Origin: Gracilaria gracilis
Lineage: Eukaryota > Rhodophyta > Florideophyceae > Gracilariales > Gracilariaceae
Direction of reading: 5' to 3'
Length of the DNA: 64,000 bases
Assembly: GCA_030374805.1 (NCBI GenBank)
Contig: JARGSG010000229.1
Location: 186,001 to 250,000 of the forward strand
Below the pieces are notes generated by a model that was not told the DNA's origin, ran no database searches, and saw only the letters and a program-made list of their open reading frames with translations. A program made the position numbers and the translations under genes. Below, in pieces: positions 10,376-20,940 of the stretch (the stretch's first letter is position 1; each line of letters starts with the position of its first letter).

Positions 10376-11725
10376 TCACCGCACCGTCTCTTTAGGTTCT
10401 ACCTTTGCCCTTCGCTTCGTGCTAGTCCCAGATAGCATTGACTCGACATGGTCATCGTTAGTCTCGTCTAGTTCAGGTTGCAAAGTAATCCTTAAACCAT
10501 TCTTCCCCAGCTTGATCCCGCTCGTTTGCGGACGCCGAGAAAGCTTCCAGATAGTGCCAACTCGACCAGCGGTAACGACCCTTGCTGTACCTCCAGATAT
10601 AGTATGCTCCGATATTGCAAAACACGACCTACCATGAACTCCTGATACTCTTGGATCCTCGAATTTGCCTTCTCGTATTGAATACTCCCCAACCCATTGA
10701 TAATCCTCTTTGTCACCAAAACAAACTTTCTTACTGCTCTGCTTCTCATCCGGTTTCGACTCCTCCCTCCTTCGCTTTCGTTTCTCGAGTGTTTTTAAGG
10801 TCGGCGTGTAACAGGCAACATATTTCTGGGATCCCCGAGTTGTGGAACGCTCCGCAACAGATACCGTTGCAGTTGTCCGCAGGGACTCTTCTGCAGCCTC
10901 TGGATTGTTTCTAAGCCGTTCTTGTACAGTCAATATCTCGTCTTTGTCAACCTCAACTGACACAAGCTCCCGCAACATGTGAAGGAAGTCAGGGTAAATA
11001 GGAGCCGCACTCACAGCCCGTACGTTTCCCATCTTTCGACCAGGATGCCTCATATTACGAGAGGGTTGCTTGAAGGACTTCATCAACCTCTCTCTGCGAG
11101 ACTTTTCCAACCTCGCCTCTTTCTCTCTGTTTATTTCCTGCATCTGGGCTGCGAGATCTGCGGCATGAACATTCTTGTGAGCAGTTCGGTCGTATTCGTC
11201 GTAGGCCATTCGTCTCATCCAAGGAGCCGTGGTAGTCTCTGGCTTACGAGGAGGTGGTGGCATCCCTGGGTTTCTCATCTTGTCGGGCGCACCGCTTCTG
11301 GGGTTGAGCAAACCACCTCCAGAACGACCTTTCATGATAGTTTCTAATAAAGACATGTCCTCTGCAGTTAACCTCGCCGGTGCTTTGTACAATTGTGTAT
11401 CGACGAGATTAACGCGGAGCCCATGAGTCGGATTAGAAGGAATCGCGCTTGGTCGGAAGTTGCGTTCGAGCTCAGAAAAATGTGGCTCGGCATACGAAGC
11501 TGTAGACAAAGTGCCGAGCAGCATCTTTGGATCCATCGGCGGTGGCGGAACATCGAATCGAAACCGAGGACGGACGCTGAACGGTAGCTGCGGCTTTTCA
11601 ATACGAGCGGGTCTTCTTAGCATTTTCTTCGCAGCTGTGGCCGATTGGGCAGGTGGTGGGACTCTTGGCTTTTCCCGCGAAGGTTGAGAACCGGGCCTAA
11701 TCAGCTTCTCGTACGGCGTTGACAT
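10376..11725 (-). CDS. PAF1: PAF1-complex subunit PAF1
   Basis: 449-residue protein starting at ATG 11725. It resembles PAF1, the scaffold of the RNA polymerase II elongation complex PAF1C. Supporting features: an N-terminal Pro-rich leader, then PFSVRPRFRFDVPPPPMDPK (residues about 48-67), which matches the family opening, a block around LRVNLVDTQLYKAPARLTAEDMSLLE, the hallmark APWMRRMAYDEYDR (about residues 165-180), and PDFLHMLRELVSVEVDKDE further on. The C-terminal half is basic and poorly conserved, where animal PAF1 is acidic and Ser-rich. Single exon, convergent with MTR4. Assigned from recognised motifs; overall similarity is low, so a profile search would confirm it. Confidence 0.8.
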   Translation of the reverse strand: MSTPYEKLIRPGSQPSREKPRVPPPAQSATAAKKMLRRPARIEKPQLPFSVRPRFRFDVPPPPMDPKMLLGTLSTASYAEPHFSELERNFRPSAIPSNPTHGLRVNLVDTQLYKAPARLTAEDMSLLETIMKGRSGGGLLNPRSGAPDKMRNPGMPPPPRKPETTTAPWMRRMAYDEYDRTAHKNVHAADLAAQMQEINREKEARLEKSRRERLMKSFKQPSRNMRHPGRKMGNVRAVSAAPIYPDFLHMLRELVSVEVDKDEILTVQERLRNNPEAAEESLRTTATVSVAERSTTRGSQKYVACYTPTLKTLEKRKRRREESKPDEKQSSKKVCFGDKEDYQWVGEYSIREGKFEDPRVSGVHGRSCFAISEHTISGGTARVVTAGRVGTIWKLSRRPQTSGIKLGKNGLRITLQPELDETNDDHVESMLSGTSTKRRAKVEPKETVR

Positions 11726-12641
11726 ATTACTTGATGTTTGTTGGTAAACTCAAGTCCACTCCAAGAAATATCGGAAGAAAAATTGCTTTGCTTCGGGGGG
11801 GAAACTTCTTCTCAAAGGAGAGAACCTCCAGCGCAGACTTGAAGTTCGCAACACGGAATCGAAAAGGATGGGTGGTGAAAGCGTCTTGAAGACACAACTT
11901 GCTGCATAGAAACACTGGCGGCCTTCCGAAACGGTTTCGTATTGTTTCGCGGAATGAAAGTCTGCGACACCCAACATTTGAATCCGACTCGACTTACGCA
12001 AGTAATTTAGGATTTGCAGTTTTCATGATATCTGGAATTGTCCATTTTCTTATTGGGGTCAGTTCTATGCAAGCCATTCAATAAAAGAGTTCATGGGTAC
12101 GAACATGTTGTCAAGCAGCTCTCTCTCCAGAGCTCCGCGCCGATCATGCCGAACTTGCCGGCACTTTTGAGGTTTTATTTCAGCACATTCCGTCGTTTCT
12201 GTCGGAACCTTTATAAACTTAATTTGATCAACTTTAAAATATCTAGACGATTCTTTAAGCTGATGTACTCAACTTATTCAACAGAAGAGTCACCGTTAAA
12301 GCTCACGCATTGATTGTAGCCTACAATTTGTAGGTGTAACAAAAGTAATGAATCTAAAACTTACTCAGAGTTTTGCAAAACAAATGATCTCGTGACCTGT
12401 CAAAATTCAATTCTCTTCCACTGCCAAGTTGGCAAGCAAGCTTTATGGCCCGCACAGACTCTCAAAACAATAACGGCCTAGATACCTTTTCAATTCACCT
12501 TCACAAAACAATGACCGAACCAGTGCCACACAAATCTCTCCGAGCCATAACACGCACTAAATTTCTTGTCAACACCGCTACGTTACCTTCTACTCAACGT
12601 GACACACCCGAAACGCCCCGTCTCTTGTTTCAGTGCGCAAC
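11726..12641. other. Intergenic region between PAF1 and the hAT transposase
   Basis: About 0.9 kb lying 5' of both PAF1 and the transposase. Open frames here lack homology. I looked for hAT terminal repeats (CAGG-type ends) and an 8-base target duplication and saw none. Confidence 0.4.
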
Positions 12642-15422
12642 ATGCAACCAGACGGGAACGATGCAAATCAAACGTCTTCGGTTCCTGTGAACCGCACAGC
12701 ACAAGCTTCTGAAAGAGACTCAGCCGTTTTCTCCTTTAATTCTTCACCGGCTCCCACCCCCAACACACAATTACCACTAAATACAACTTCAAGAACGTCG
12801 AGCGGATCGCAATCTAGGAAAAAGAGCGGAAGAAAGCAGGCTTACTGGAGGCACCATTGGATAGAGACTGAAGAGCTTGGGTCCAAGTTGTGGCAATGTA
12901 GAAACTGTGGAGCAGTAATCGATACTGATCACGCGACAAAGCAAGCACAACACAACGTACGTTGTTTCGCAATGAGTACTCCTGAACGGGAGAATATTAG
13001 CATGCGTTGCAAAGTTTTATCCAGAGACAGAGTCCAGTCGCGATTAAGCGTCGACGATGAAACCGTGGCGAGACAAGAACTACTTGATTACGAGGTAGAA
13101 AGCGGCGGTGTTCGGAGAATATCTCGATCGAGTTCGGAAAAGGAGCATCCCTTGTACAAGAAGTTAAAAATGGACCACCCAACCATAGATTTTTGTTCCG
13201 CATCAGAGGCCGATGAAATCAACAAGCTTCTGATAGCCGCCATATGTGAGCGTGGATGGCCATTTAGTTTGGTGGACAAAAAGGATGGCGAAGAGAACTT
13301 GTTCGTGCAACTATTGCGAAAACTGCGACCTGGTTACGTCACCAAATTTCTACCGCCTTCTCGGAAGCTTTCTGGGGAGCTTTTGGATTCCTACTATGAA
13401 GAGATCAGAGAAATTGCCTTTTCGGGTATGCAAAGTAGACTTCAATCGGGCTACGGCACTGTCATGTTTGACGCATGGGAAGATGTTAATTCTTCAACGG
13501 TTGTCAATGTTCTTCTTCGAAGTGAAGGACAACAAAAATCTCAGCAGCTTACATTTTTCGTAGAATCAGTGTTTACAGGATCTTCATCTACTGGAGCAGA
13601 AAAGTACGTTCAGGTCGTCGAGAACGCTGTGGAACCGTTGGGTGGAATGACACGCATCTGCGGCGTAGTGAGCGATAATGCGCAAGCGTGCGTCAATGCC
13701 CGCCATGCTCTTACTCTAAAGTACAAGGGACTTGTTGGTATTCAAGACCAAGCGCATGTTTCGGATCTTCTTATGGAGGATTTTGGAAAGCTTTTGTGGG
13801 TCAAGACCGTGCTATCTCGCATTTCCTACATTGTAACTGAAACACGGAATCATAAGCTGTTGCTTTCTAGATTGAAGAAATTAATTCATGAACATAACGA
13901 CGGCTTACGCAACAGAGGTATCTTGCGATCTCGTGGAAACGGGGACAATGACGATGACCTCACAAATTTTACCGCGATACTACCTAGAAGACATTGTGTT
14001 ACTCGATTTGCGGTGGTTGAGGACATGTTAGAGTCCTACATTCGCTGCCATCCCGTTCTTCTGAAAGTTCTTGAAGAAGTAGACTACCGCACTACGCTGT
14101 ATCGAACTCGGTCAAGGAAGGCGGAGCAAGACCGTGTTCTATTCTTTGACCGTGCAATCAGGGATGGTACACTTCTAGAGGAAGCAAATGAAATTCGGCG
14201 AGTGTTGCGTGTCGTACGCCAATATTTGCGACATTGGGACAGCGATAGCTGTTCTATAGCTGATGTCCTCCCTCGAACACTAGAGCTTGAGAATAACCTT
14301 TCTGAGCTTCCTTCGGGAAGTCACCTCAATGCATCCAGAAAGCAGGAGATGTTGGACGTATTTCAATCTAGAAAACAGAAGCGAGAAGTAGCTGGAAGGA
14401 ACCGAAGAATGAAGGTTCATCTATTGGACAACATCCACTTTGCGGCATACCTCTTAGATCCCGTTCAATGCCCTGCAGACACAACCCCGTTTATGGAACG
14501 TTTCAAGAGCCATCTACTTCAGTACTGCAGCGCATTCAGTGATGAAGAGTCTATGGATTTGATGCACACAATTTTGCGTCAATATGACGCTCAAGTAATG
14601 CGTTGGCATGATCAATCTTCGATGAACGTCGATAACGTGAAGTACTTACAGCAGTATAGGGGAGCTCCGTTGGTATGGTGGCGTAGAGCCGCGGATCAAC
14701 GAAATCAAGAACTAGTCGAGTTCGCGTGCAGGACACTATCTTGCTCGCCCTCATCTTGCGCGGCAGAGCGGAGCTTCAGCGCTCAAGGACGTCTCCATAA
14801 TAAGTTCAGAAGCAAACTAAGCGAGCGGCGAACTCAGATGATTGTGTTTGCACATTGGAATGCTCGTCTTCTTCGGAAAGTGTCTGGGGTTAGTGACATG
14901 ATGTTCTGGAACTCTATATTTTTGTCTGATGGCGATAACTTGGAAGAAGAGATTGAAACAAATCGTCTTCTAGAGTCAATTATTGGTGAAGAAGAAGAGC
15001 AGTTAGACACCTTGCGTTCTGTCTCTCCAGAGAACTCTACAGGCCCAGGTCCACCTGCTGCAGACAGAACGACCGCATTCCGTACAAATAATGAGCTTTT
15101 GTCTTTGGAAGAAGACCACCGTAGAAGAGTAAGAAACTCAGATGAATTAAGACCGGGGAATGCGGCTGACGTCGGTGCAATGCCGAGCATGACATCTCAG
15201 GCAATGCAGTCAGCATTTGCTGCATTATCCCATCCATCCGCTTTGTTTGCTGCTCACTTTGGAGCTCACCTGCAAAACATGACATCAAGTTTCGCGCCAA
15301 ACCTACATCATGTGGTTCAGACAGAGTATCCAACTCAAGAACCGACGTCAGGTGGAAGGGGAAGGGGAGCTGGGGCGGGTTCATCGTCGCGTGATTCCGA
15401 TGAGCGACGAGAAAGTCCATGA
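12642..15422 (+). CDS. hAT-family transposase, intact
   Basis: 926-residue hAT transposase in one open frame. The ATG at 12642 (MQPDGND) is preferred over an in-frame GTG at 12633. A BED-type zinc finger sits near residues 65-110 (C-x2-C followed by H-x3-C). A DUF659-like catalytic core follows with Asp277 (MFDAWED) and Asp345 (VVSDNAQ). The C-terminal dimerisation region holds the third acid, Glu709, in SSCAAERSFSAQGRLHNKF, the classic hAT signature. The tail is Ser/Gly/Arg-rich and disordered. All three catalytic acids are present and no stop interrupts the frame, so it may be young or domesticated. Terminal inverted repeats and an 8-base duplication were not found on either side. Confidence 0.9.
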   Translation: MQPDGNDANQTSSVPVNRTAQASERDSAVFSFNSSPAPTPNTQLPLNTTSRTSSGSQSRKKSGRKQAYWRHHWIETEELGSKLWQCRNCGAVIDTDHATKQAQHNVRCFAMSTPERENISMRCKVLSRDRVQSRLSVDDETVARQELLDYEVESGGVRRISRSSSEKEHPLYKKLKMDHPTIDFCSASEADEINKLLIAAICERGWPFSLVDKKDGEENLFVQLLRKLRPGYVTKFLPPSRKLSGELLDSYYEEIREIAFSGMQSRLQSGYGTVMFDAWEDVNSSTVVNVLLRSEGQQKSQQLTFFVESVFTGSSSTGAEKYVQVVENAVEPLGGMTRICGVVSDNAQACVNARHALTLKYKGLVGIQDQAHVSDLLMEDFGKLLWVKTVLSRISYIVTETRNHKLLLSRLKKLIHEHNDGLRNRGILRSRGNGDNDDDLTNFTAILPRRHCVTRFAVVEDMLESYIRCHPVLLKVLEEVDYRTTLYRTRSRKAEQDRVLFFDRAIRDGTLLEEANEIRRVLRVVRQYLRHWDSDSCSIADVLPRTLELENNLSELPSGSHLNASRKQEMLDVFQSRKQKREVAGRNRRMKVHLLDNIHFAAYLLDPVQCPADTTPFMERFKSHLLQYCSAFSDEESMDLMHTILRQYDAQVMRWHDQSSMNVDNVKYLQQYRGAPLVWWRRAADQRNQELVEFACRTLSCSPSSCAAERSFSAQGRLHNKFRSKLSERRTQMIVFAHWNARLLRKVSGVSDMMFWNSIFLSDGDNLEEEIETNRLLESIIGEEEEQLDTLRSVSPENSTGPGPPAADRTTAFRTNNELLSLEEDHRRRVRNSDELRPGNAADVGAMPSMTSQAMQSAFAALSHPSALFAAHFGAHLQNMTSSFAPNLHHVVQTEYPTQEPTSGGRGRGAGAGSSSRDSDERRESP

Positions 15423-15508
15423 ACATGAAACAAAGCGCAGTTGTCAGGCACGGGAGGTCGTCTTGAAGACCCGCCAACCAGGAGTATAGTGCCGTCTTTT
15501 CGGATAGT

Positions 15509-15958
15509 TTATGTTGTTGTAAAATGAAGTTTATCGTGGTCTACGAGGTTCCTAACATTCGCGGCGACACACATGTCAATTTGCGTTTCTTCTAGTAGCC
15601 CGATTCGAATGTTCTTTGTGGTAGTTCCACTCAAATGACAAGAAGCTTTCACAACACCACTCTCCATATCCATCACAACCAGGTAACCTTGCTCTGTTCC
15701 GTATGCAAGTTCGCCGGGGATTCGCGGATTGAACTCAAACTGACGAGGACAATCACCCGCCTGGCATAAATACTCTATACGAGGAGCGCCGGGTCTAGTG
15801 AGCAGCATGCGGCACAGTAGATACTCCCCGTTCTTTGAACACGATGACAACCGATCAGCCATCGTCAGTAGTAATCCAACATGATGATTCACCGCGTGCG
15901 AACCGCCACCATTTGTGAATGAAGCGCCGCTCTTCACCACCGTCATTGCTCGCTTCAT
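15509..15958 (-). CDS. WD40-like protein fragment
   Basis: 149-codon frame from ATG 15958. The middle (PRQFEFNPRIPGELAYGTEQ, then GYLVVMDMESG) reads like a WD40 propeller blade, reminiscent of plant DDB1-binding WD40 proteins. I cannot name the family with confidence. A full propeller needs about 300 residues, so this is either a truncated gene or one exon of a longer one. It ends 87 bases from the hAT gene on the opposite strand, so the transposon may have removed its 3' part. The reading frame stops at TAA 15509. Confidence 0.45.
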   Translation of the reverse strand: MKRAMTVVKSGASFTNGGGSHAVNHHVGLLLTMADRLSSCSKNGEYLLCRMLLTRPGAPRIEYLCQAGDCPRQFEFNPRIPGELAYGTEQGYLVVMDMESGVVKASCHLSGTTTKNIRIGLLEETQIDMCVAANVRNLVDHDKLHFTTT

Positions 15959-16994
15959 TACGTTCCCCTTCCTTCTGCTGCGCGTACAGCCATCCCACGT
16001 ACAGCAGACACTCGTATGGAGTCCTCAGCTCCTTCGCCACACCAACGCGGTCTGCGCTAATGCCCATCGACCCAAACCTCGACGCCACAAAAGGAGCTCT
16101 TACACAGTAGCAATTTTACAACGAAAGGGGGCTTCAAGTTAAATTCACGCCGTGTTTCGACGAAGGGATGAAGATGTGGAGAGTGGAGCAAAGCATGGTC
16201 GCAAACGATGATGACAAAGAGTTGAAAGCAAGAAAAAGAAAGCAACGACATTTTAATGCGGAGGGGTGATTTGACGCGGTGTGGAGACAAGGAACTTATT
16301 GTTAGGTACGTAATGTGTTCCAAAAGCGAGGGGGTGATGCTGTAGAACTTGTATCGAATTGAGAGCGCGCAGAGCTGCGGCGAACAAAAAGTGAAACGCG
16401 TAAGCTGAGAGAGCGACGGCGTGAATTGTGCACTTCGTAGCTGATGTTGTGCGACACCCAACGAAACCAGCCAAGCCACGTGCCGCAAAATGAAGACAAG
16501 GCAATAGACTATTGCCTTGCTCCAGAACTCAATCACAGTATAGCTCGAATCGTAAATATGATGTTCGGCAAAGAAGCCAGTCTCAGGTTTAAACATGCCA
16601 TGGTCAAAAGAGTGAAGTTCGACGAGGCAGCACAGTGTGAAGAAGGTAGTTGGCTGGGTGTAAGATGCAGAAATGCTCAAAGCTTCGCAAACGGCAGTTG
16701 TCTCAAGCAATTCGAGCTTTCCGCAAAAATAAGCGATGCGATACGATCCGATACACGGAAGATAGGCCGAAAGATATGGCACTGCGGACACGTTGGGTTA
16801 AAAAGCCAGCTCACACTCAAGAGACACGGTGAATAAGTTAATCCGCTCGCGCTCACAACACACAACAGCAGAAGTTGAAACACAATGAGGGTGAAGAGAG
16901 CACGACAACACCCCCGCACAAATCGTCGACACATTCGCCCACAAAACAGAACAGGCATGATAGGTATATGTAGAACGCAGACAAACAAAGCAAG
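15959..16994. other. Region without a supported gene
   Basis: A 244-codon minus-strand frame spans 16057-16791 but starts at GTG, is rich in Cys, Tyr and Ser without domain structure, and is crossed by equally open frames on both strands. I treat it as chance openness. No RNA gene or repeat recognised. Confidence 0.35.
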
Positions 16995-18788
16995 TCACCA
17001 AGCGGCGGTATAAGGAGCGACGTTGAGGGGCGAATGATCGTAAGCACGTCTTTGATGAGCAACAGCAAAGCCAAGTTTCTGAGCGCGACGAATCTCCTCG
17101 GCTTCAAAGGTGGCCAGCCGCCGAAATCTCATCTCGACCTTGTTGAGAAGGGCAATAAGCTGTTGTGCGTTCATGCCATCCAAGTGTTTCAAGGCGGGCT
17201 TCAACATGGCATCTCCCATGTAGCGCGGCATTCGAGGCGGGCGCGCGGGTGTGGCAGGCGGAGGGGTGGAAACCGGCTTGGACTGACCGGACACAGTGGT
17301 CCTCTGACGCTTTGTAATGGAAGTGCCGTTCTGTTTGGGCGTACTAGCCCTAGTGGCGTCAGTGGCGCTTTGTTTAACGCCCGGGAGTGGAGGAGGTGGG
17401 GAGGGCGCGTGAGTTGAAGAACGGAAGTAGGTGACACGTGAGTGGGGACGCAACGAAAAGATGGGTTTAGAGGTATGCGAGAAGTACGGCGCGCGGAGTA
17501 GCGAGATTGCGCAGAGACGCGGTGCAGGTTGTCGCGAATCGCGTTCGGTACCAACTGCTTCTTACAAGTACTTCACAACGTTGCAAACAGCCGCCCAGTT
17601 CTCATGGCATAGCGCGCGATCATTTTCTTCCTCCACATTGTTCGACCCGTTAATGCTGCTCCCCGTGTCGTGACGAACAGCAAACATGGCGCCGATGGCA
17701 ATCAGACCGGACACATATGAAACCAAAGCCTTCTCACTTGCCGTGTCTTTCTTCCCGCCTTTGCCCGTCTTGCCGCGCATCAGCTCCGCAAACCATGACT
17801 CAAGTGCCTTGTTTATGCGACGCCAAGCTTCCGCATGGCCGTCGAATGCGGCTGCTCGCTGGATGGCCGCAGTCCATATCCTCATAATCGCCTTGTGCCG
17901 GAATGGCACAGCGTTGTCGCCGTTGTCACGCAGTAAAATGGACAATGAGTCATACCCAGCGCGGATCTGAGTCTCTCTGAGGTCGATTAGCTCCTTCATA
18001 AACACCGAAAGAACGTCCGTGTCAGGATTGCAAGCCAAGAGACGCAAACAGATTCCGGTAACAACTCGTGTTTCAGAATCCAATAGATCACCGGCTACAG
18101 CCAAGCTACAGAGTGCCTGCGACTCAAACAATGCGAGCCATATTTGTCGATAGTTTGTGTTCATCCTGGAATCGTTGTCGTCGACGAGTCCGTGGCCTCC
18201 AATCGAGTTGTCAGCTCCGAGGATCCATTCAGTCATATCGCTTGTACTCTCACATAGTTCGTCATGAACCCTGTTTCCCACTGTTTTAGGTAGCGACCCT
18301 GCTCTCTCTTGTAAAATGAGCTCTGGTGCAAGAACGGGTTCAAGAATAATAGGTTTTGATGGCACCGGGATTTGCAGGGCATCAAATTCTTGAGTCTTTC
18401 TCCTCGCATCACCTGTGTTGCCTGCTGTGTTGCTTTGAAGATACTGCGACAGCAAATCCTTTTCCCTAGGATCCCTCGATTCATTATGATCATTGTCAGT
18501 ATTGTCTCCAAACGCCAAACCATCCTCATCGTCCAGGACCGGGCTGTGTTCCCCGAGACCGCGGCCCCCTATTTGTTTCCCACGTTCACCCTTGCCTTTC
18601 GGTTTCAGCTCCAACTCTTCGTCGTCTTCGCCTATAAAATCTCTTCCACCTAGAGCCTTGATTAAAAGCCTAATATCTTTCTCTTTCGGCTCGCCGCCCA
18701 TGCGATTCAAGAACATTTCGAATCCTCGCTCTATAGACAGCAGCAAATTATGATTCGCGTCACGAGCGTCAGACACACTGCCTTCCAC
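16995..18788 (-). CDS. Unrecognised gene, probably intron-containing
   Basis: Two long segments share one minus-strand frame: 17562-18788 (ending WAAVCNVVKYL) and 16995 to about 17560. The stop between them overlaps a consensus 5' splice site (GTAAG with G at 17565). Using it with an AG at 17369-17368, after a pyrimidine-rich stretch, removes 198 bases and keeps the frame, joining the segments into roughly 530 residues. The joined protein has an acidic, Lys/Gly-rich N-terminal part, a helical middle (IWLALFESQALCSLAVAGDL) and a basic helical C-terminus (LIALLNKVEMRFRRL). No family recognised. The 5' end is unresolved: the frame opens after a TGA with no ATG until 18716, and a different frame upstream (ATG 19108) reads like an N-terminal exon. 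Confidence 0.5.
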
Positions 18789-18849
18789 GCTGTGCGTGCT
18801 TCAGTCTCAGCTACGTTATCCGATTTCAGGTCCCACACCGAGTTCTCTT

Positions 18850-19108
18850 CCCCCCGTGAACCATGAGAGCGGGAGGAAGCAATTTGATCTGCAGTCATGC
18901 GTTTCCAAACATCACGGTGTGGCCATGCAGAGCCACAAAACGTTGCAACAGGGGTGGGCTTGGAAAAAGGGTGTTTCGCGTTGGGGGGAGGTTCGGACTT
19001 GTGTTCGCATGTATTGTTGCTGACGCGCAGAGAATGTCCCATATTGTTCATGGTCGAAGCGGCAAATCTGCTGTGACGAACAGGCGGCTGCAGCACAGAG
19101 GAGCTCAT
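18850..19108 (-). other. Possible 5' exon of the preceding gene
   Basis: A frame from ATG 19108 (MSSSVLQPPV) continues to about 18740 in a different phase from the downstream gene and ends in the same place where that gene's frame opens. Its last part (SVWDLKSDNVAETEARTAW) looks coding. The junction could be a short intron or a one-base frameshift; I cannot decide between them. Confidence 0.3.
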
Positions 19109-19642
19109 TATGATGAGGCGCAAGCGCACGAAGCATAACGTCCAAACAAGCGGTATGAAATGACCTCAATGAAGGCAAGGCATAAACGCGCACAAAGTGT
19201 TGAATGAAGAGACGTACAGCCAGGCGTGAAGCGCCGTACGCCACGAACAAGGGACACGCAAGCTTGGCGGCGTGCGAGTCGGACAAGAAAGAACGAGAGA
19301 ACAGAAAAGAGTAGGAAAGCGTTTGGAATAGAGACGCGTGCAGTCGATGGTCGGTGGTGGAAACGGCTAACAAGTTGCTGACGCCGGTATAGCTGGCAAG
19401 CGCAGCCTTTCAAAGACGGCGGCAATCGGCCATTACCTGCCATGAGAACCGCTAAATTCACTAGTGCCACAATACAAAAATCTGAGCGTATTGCAGCTAC
19501 ACACGGCACAGAGTGGTGCCCGCAGACTGAAGAACCTTCCCGAGTGCGTGACTGCATGACGCGTCACGCACTCATCATCCTGACAAAGGTCGCGAAAGAC
19601 CTTCGGTATCCCCATTTCCGAATGCCGACTGTATGGGTCAAA

Positions 19643-19860
19643 GCATCCCATTGCCGCCAGTGCCGGCGTGAATTGGCGTGGCGTGGCGGGCCGCCACTTC
19701 ACGCCGAGCGGCTATGGGATGCATTGACTGGCGCGCCACTTCACGCCGAGCGGCTATGGGATGCATTGACTGGCGCGCCACTTCACGCCGCCACTGGCGT
19801 CTATGGGATGCATTGACTGGCGCCCCACTTCACGCCGCCAGTAGCGGCTATGGGATGTTT
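19643..19860. repeat. Inverted-then-tandem minisatellite
   Basis: The left part (19643-19722) is an inverted repeat: GCATCCCAT-x-GCCGC and CGGCGTGAA-x-TGGC occur once on each strand. The right arm is then repeated in tandem at 42, 42 and 47-base steps (starts 19694, 19736, 19778, 19825), each with GGGATG and CACTTCACGCCG. The copies often join through GGCGCGCC. Open frames across it are by-products of the repeat. Confidence 0.8.
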
Positions 19861-19919
19861 TTATGGGACGACTCGAGGGGATGCAGGACTGGCAAAGGGA
19901 TGTTGGGATAAGTAGCGTT

Positions 19920-20940
19920 CCAGTAAAGCGGTGGAAAATAGGAAAACGGAACGATTAGAGAGCTATGAGGGAGTTAGAAACATGGAAAAAGAAGAAGGTA
20001 AAACGTTCGCGTAAATGGGGTCTGTTCCGGATGGAGTTTTGTCGATTTGAACTGGAGAGCAAGAATCTGTTAGAAAAACCTACTGCGGATGGTTTGAAGA
20101 TCGGGGCGTTTGAAGACGAAGCTGGTACTACTTGGGGTTTAGTGAGGCTAGAACTGCAGCGGATGAAGAGTGTTGGATATGATGAAGAGGAAGATTAGAT
20201 TATGATACAGTATTGTGATGTTGTGAGCGCGGGACTGAAGTATTAAGTAAGAGATGGAGGAGATGAACAGAGCAGGAGAAGTGAAATGAAGATGGAGGAC
20301 AGAACTGGAGGGCACTGCGGAAGAGGGATGGGGGAAAAAGTTGGTGTTGGAGAGTATGAAAGATTAGAGCGGTATCGGGCTGCTGAATTGAATGATAGGG
20401 ACTTGATGGGCTAACAAAGTGTATGAGGATATTGTGCAGGTCTGCAAAAGAGAGAGGAAGGGTTTAGGAAGGGAAGGGGTTACTTCATACTTTGTGGGAG
20501 GAATGCCGGCTTGGTCTGGGAAGGCAGTGAAAGAAAGAGAGAGAAGGGAAAGGGAGGTAGGGGAGGTGTTACTACTGGAATGTTTTAACGCATTTTAAGT
20601 GGTAGAGAGGAATGGAAGACATGAGGAAGGTTGCTAGAAGTTCTGTTGACATATCTTGTAGTGGATCTGGATAATTATGGAGAGACGGTAGTGAAAATGA
20701 TGCAGCGAATGATTTCGATGAGCAGTGGGATGGAAGCAGAACTTGTTTGCTTGCAATACATTTGGAAGGGAATGTTTCACTTGGGGTTGAAAATGTTGAA
20801 GGATAAATTCCGAGGCAGCAGGAAGGAGAGGATGCAAATGACTGTCAATGTGCCTGAGATTATCACGCGGTGGGTAGTGTTCTGGAAGGGAACAAAGGAG
20901 GAGAAGAAAGAGGCACTTGGAAGTATGGAAGAGGTTGGCG
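19920..20940. other. Purine-rich intergenic stretch
   Basis: The plus strand is strikingly rich in A and G for about 1 kb, with many GAAG, GGAGG and GATG runs and no long frame. It leads directly into the Sel1-repeat relic and may be eroded coding DNA of the same gene, but I cannot align repeat units in it. Confidence 0.4.

Noticed and set aside
16057..16791. 244-codon minus-strand frame
   Set aside because: GTG start, composition without domain pattern, and comparable open frames on other strands and phases.
19108..19557. 149-codon minus-strand frame
   Set aside because: Non-ATG start and Cys/Arg/Ser-rich composition typical of non-coding phases here.
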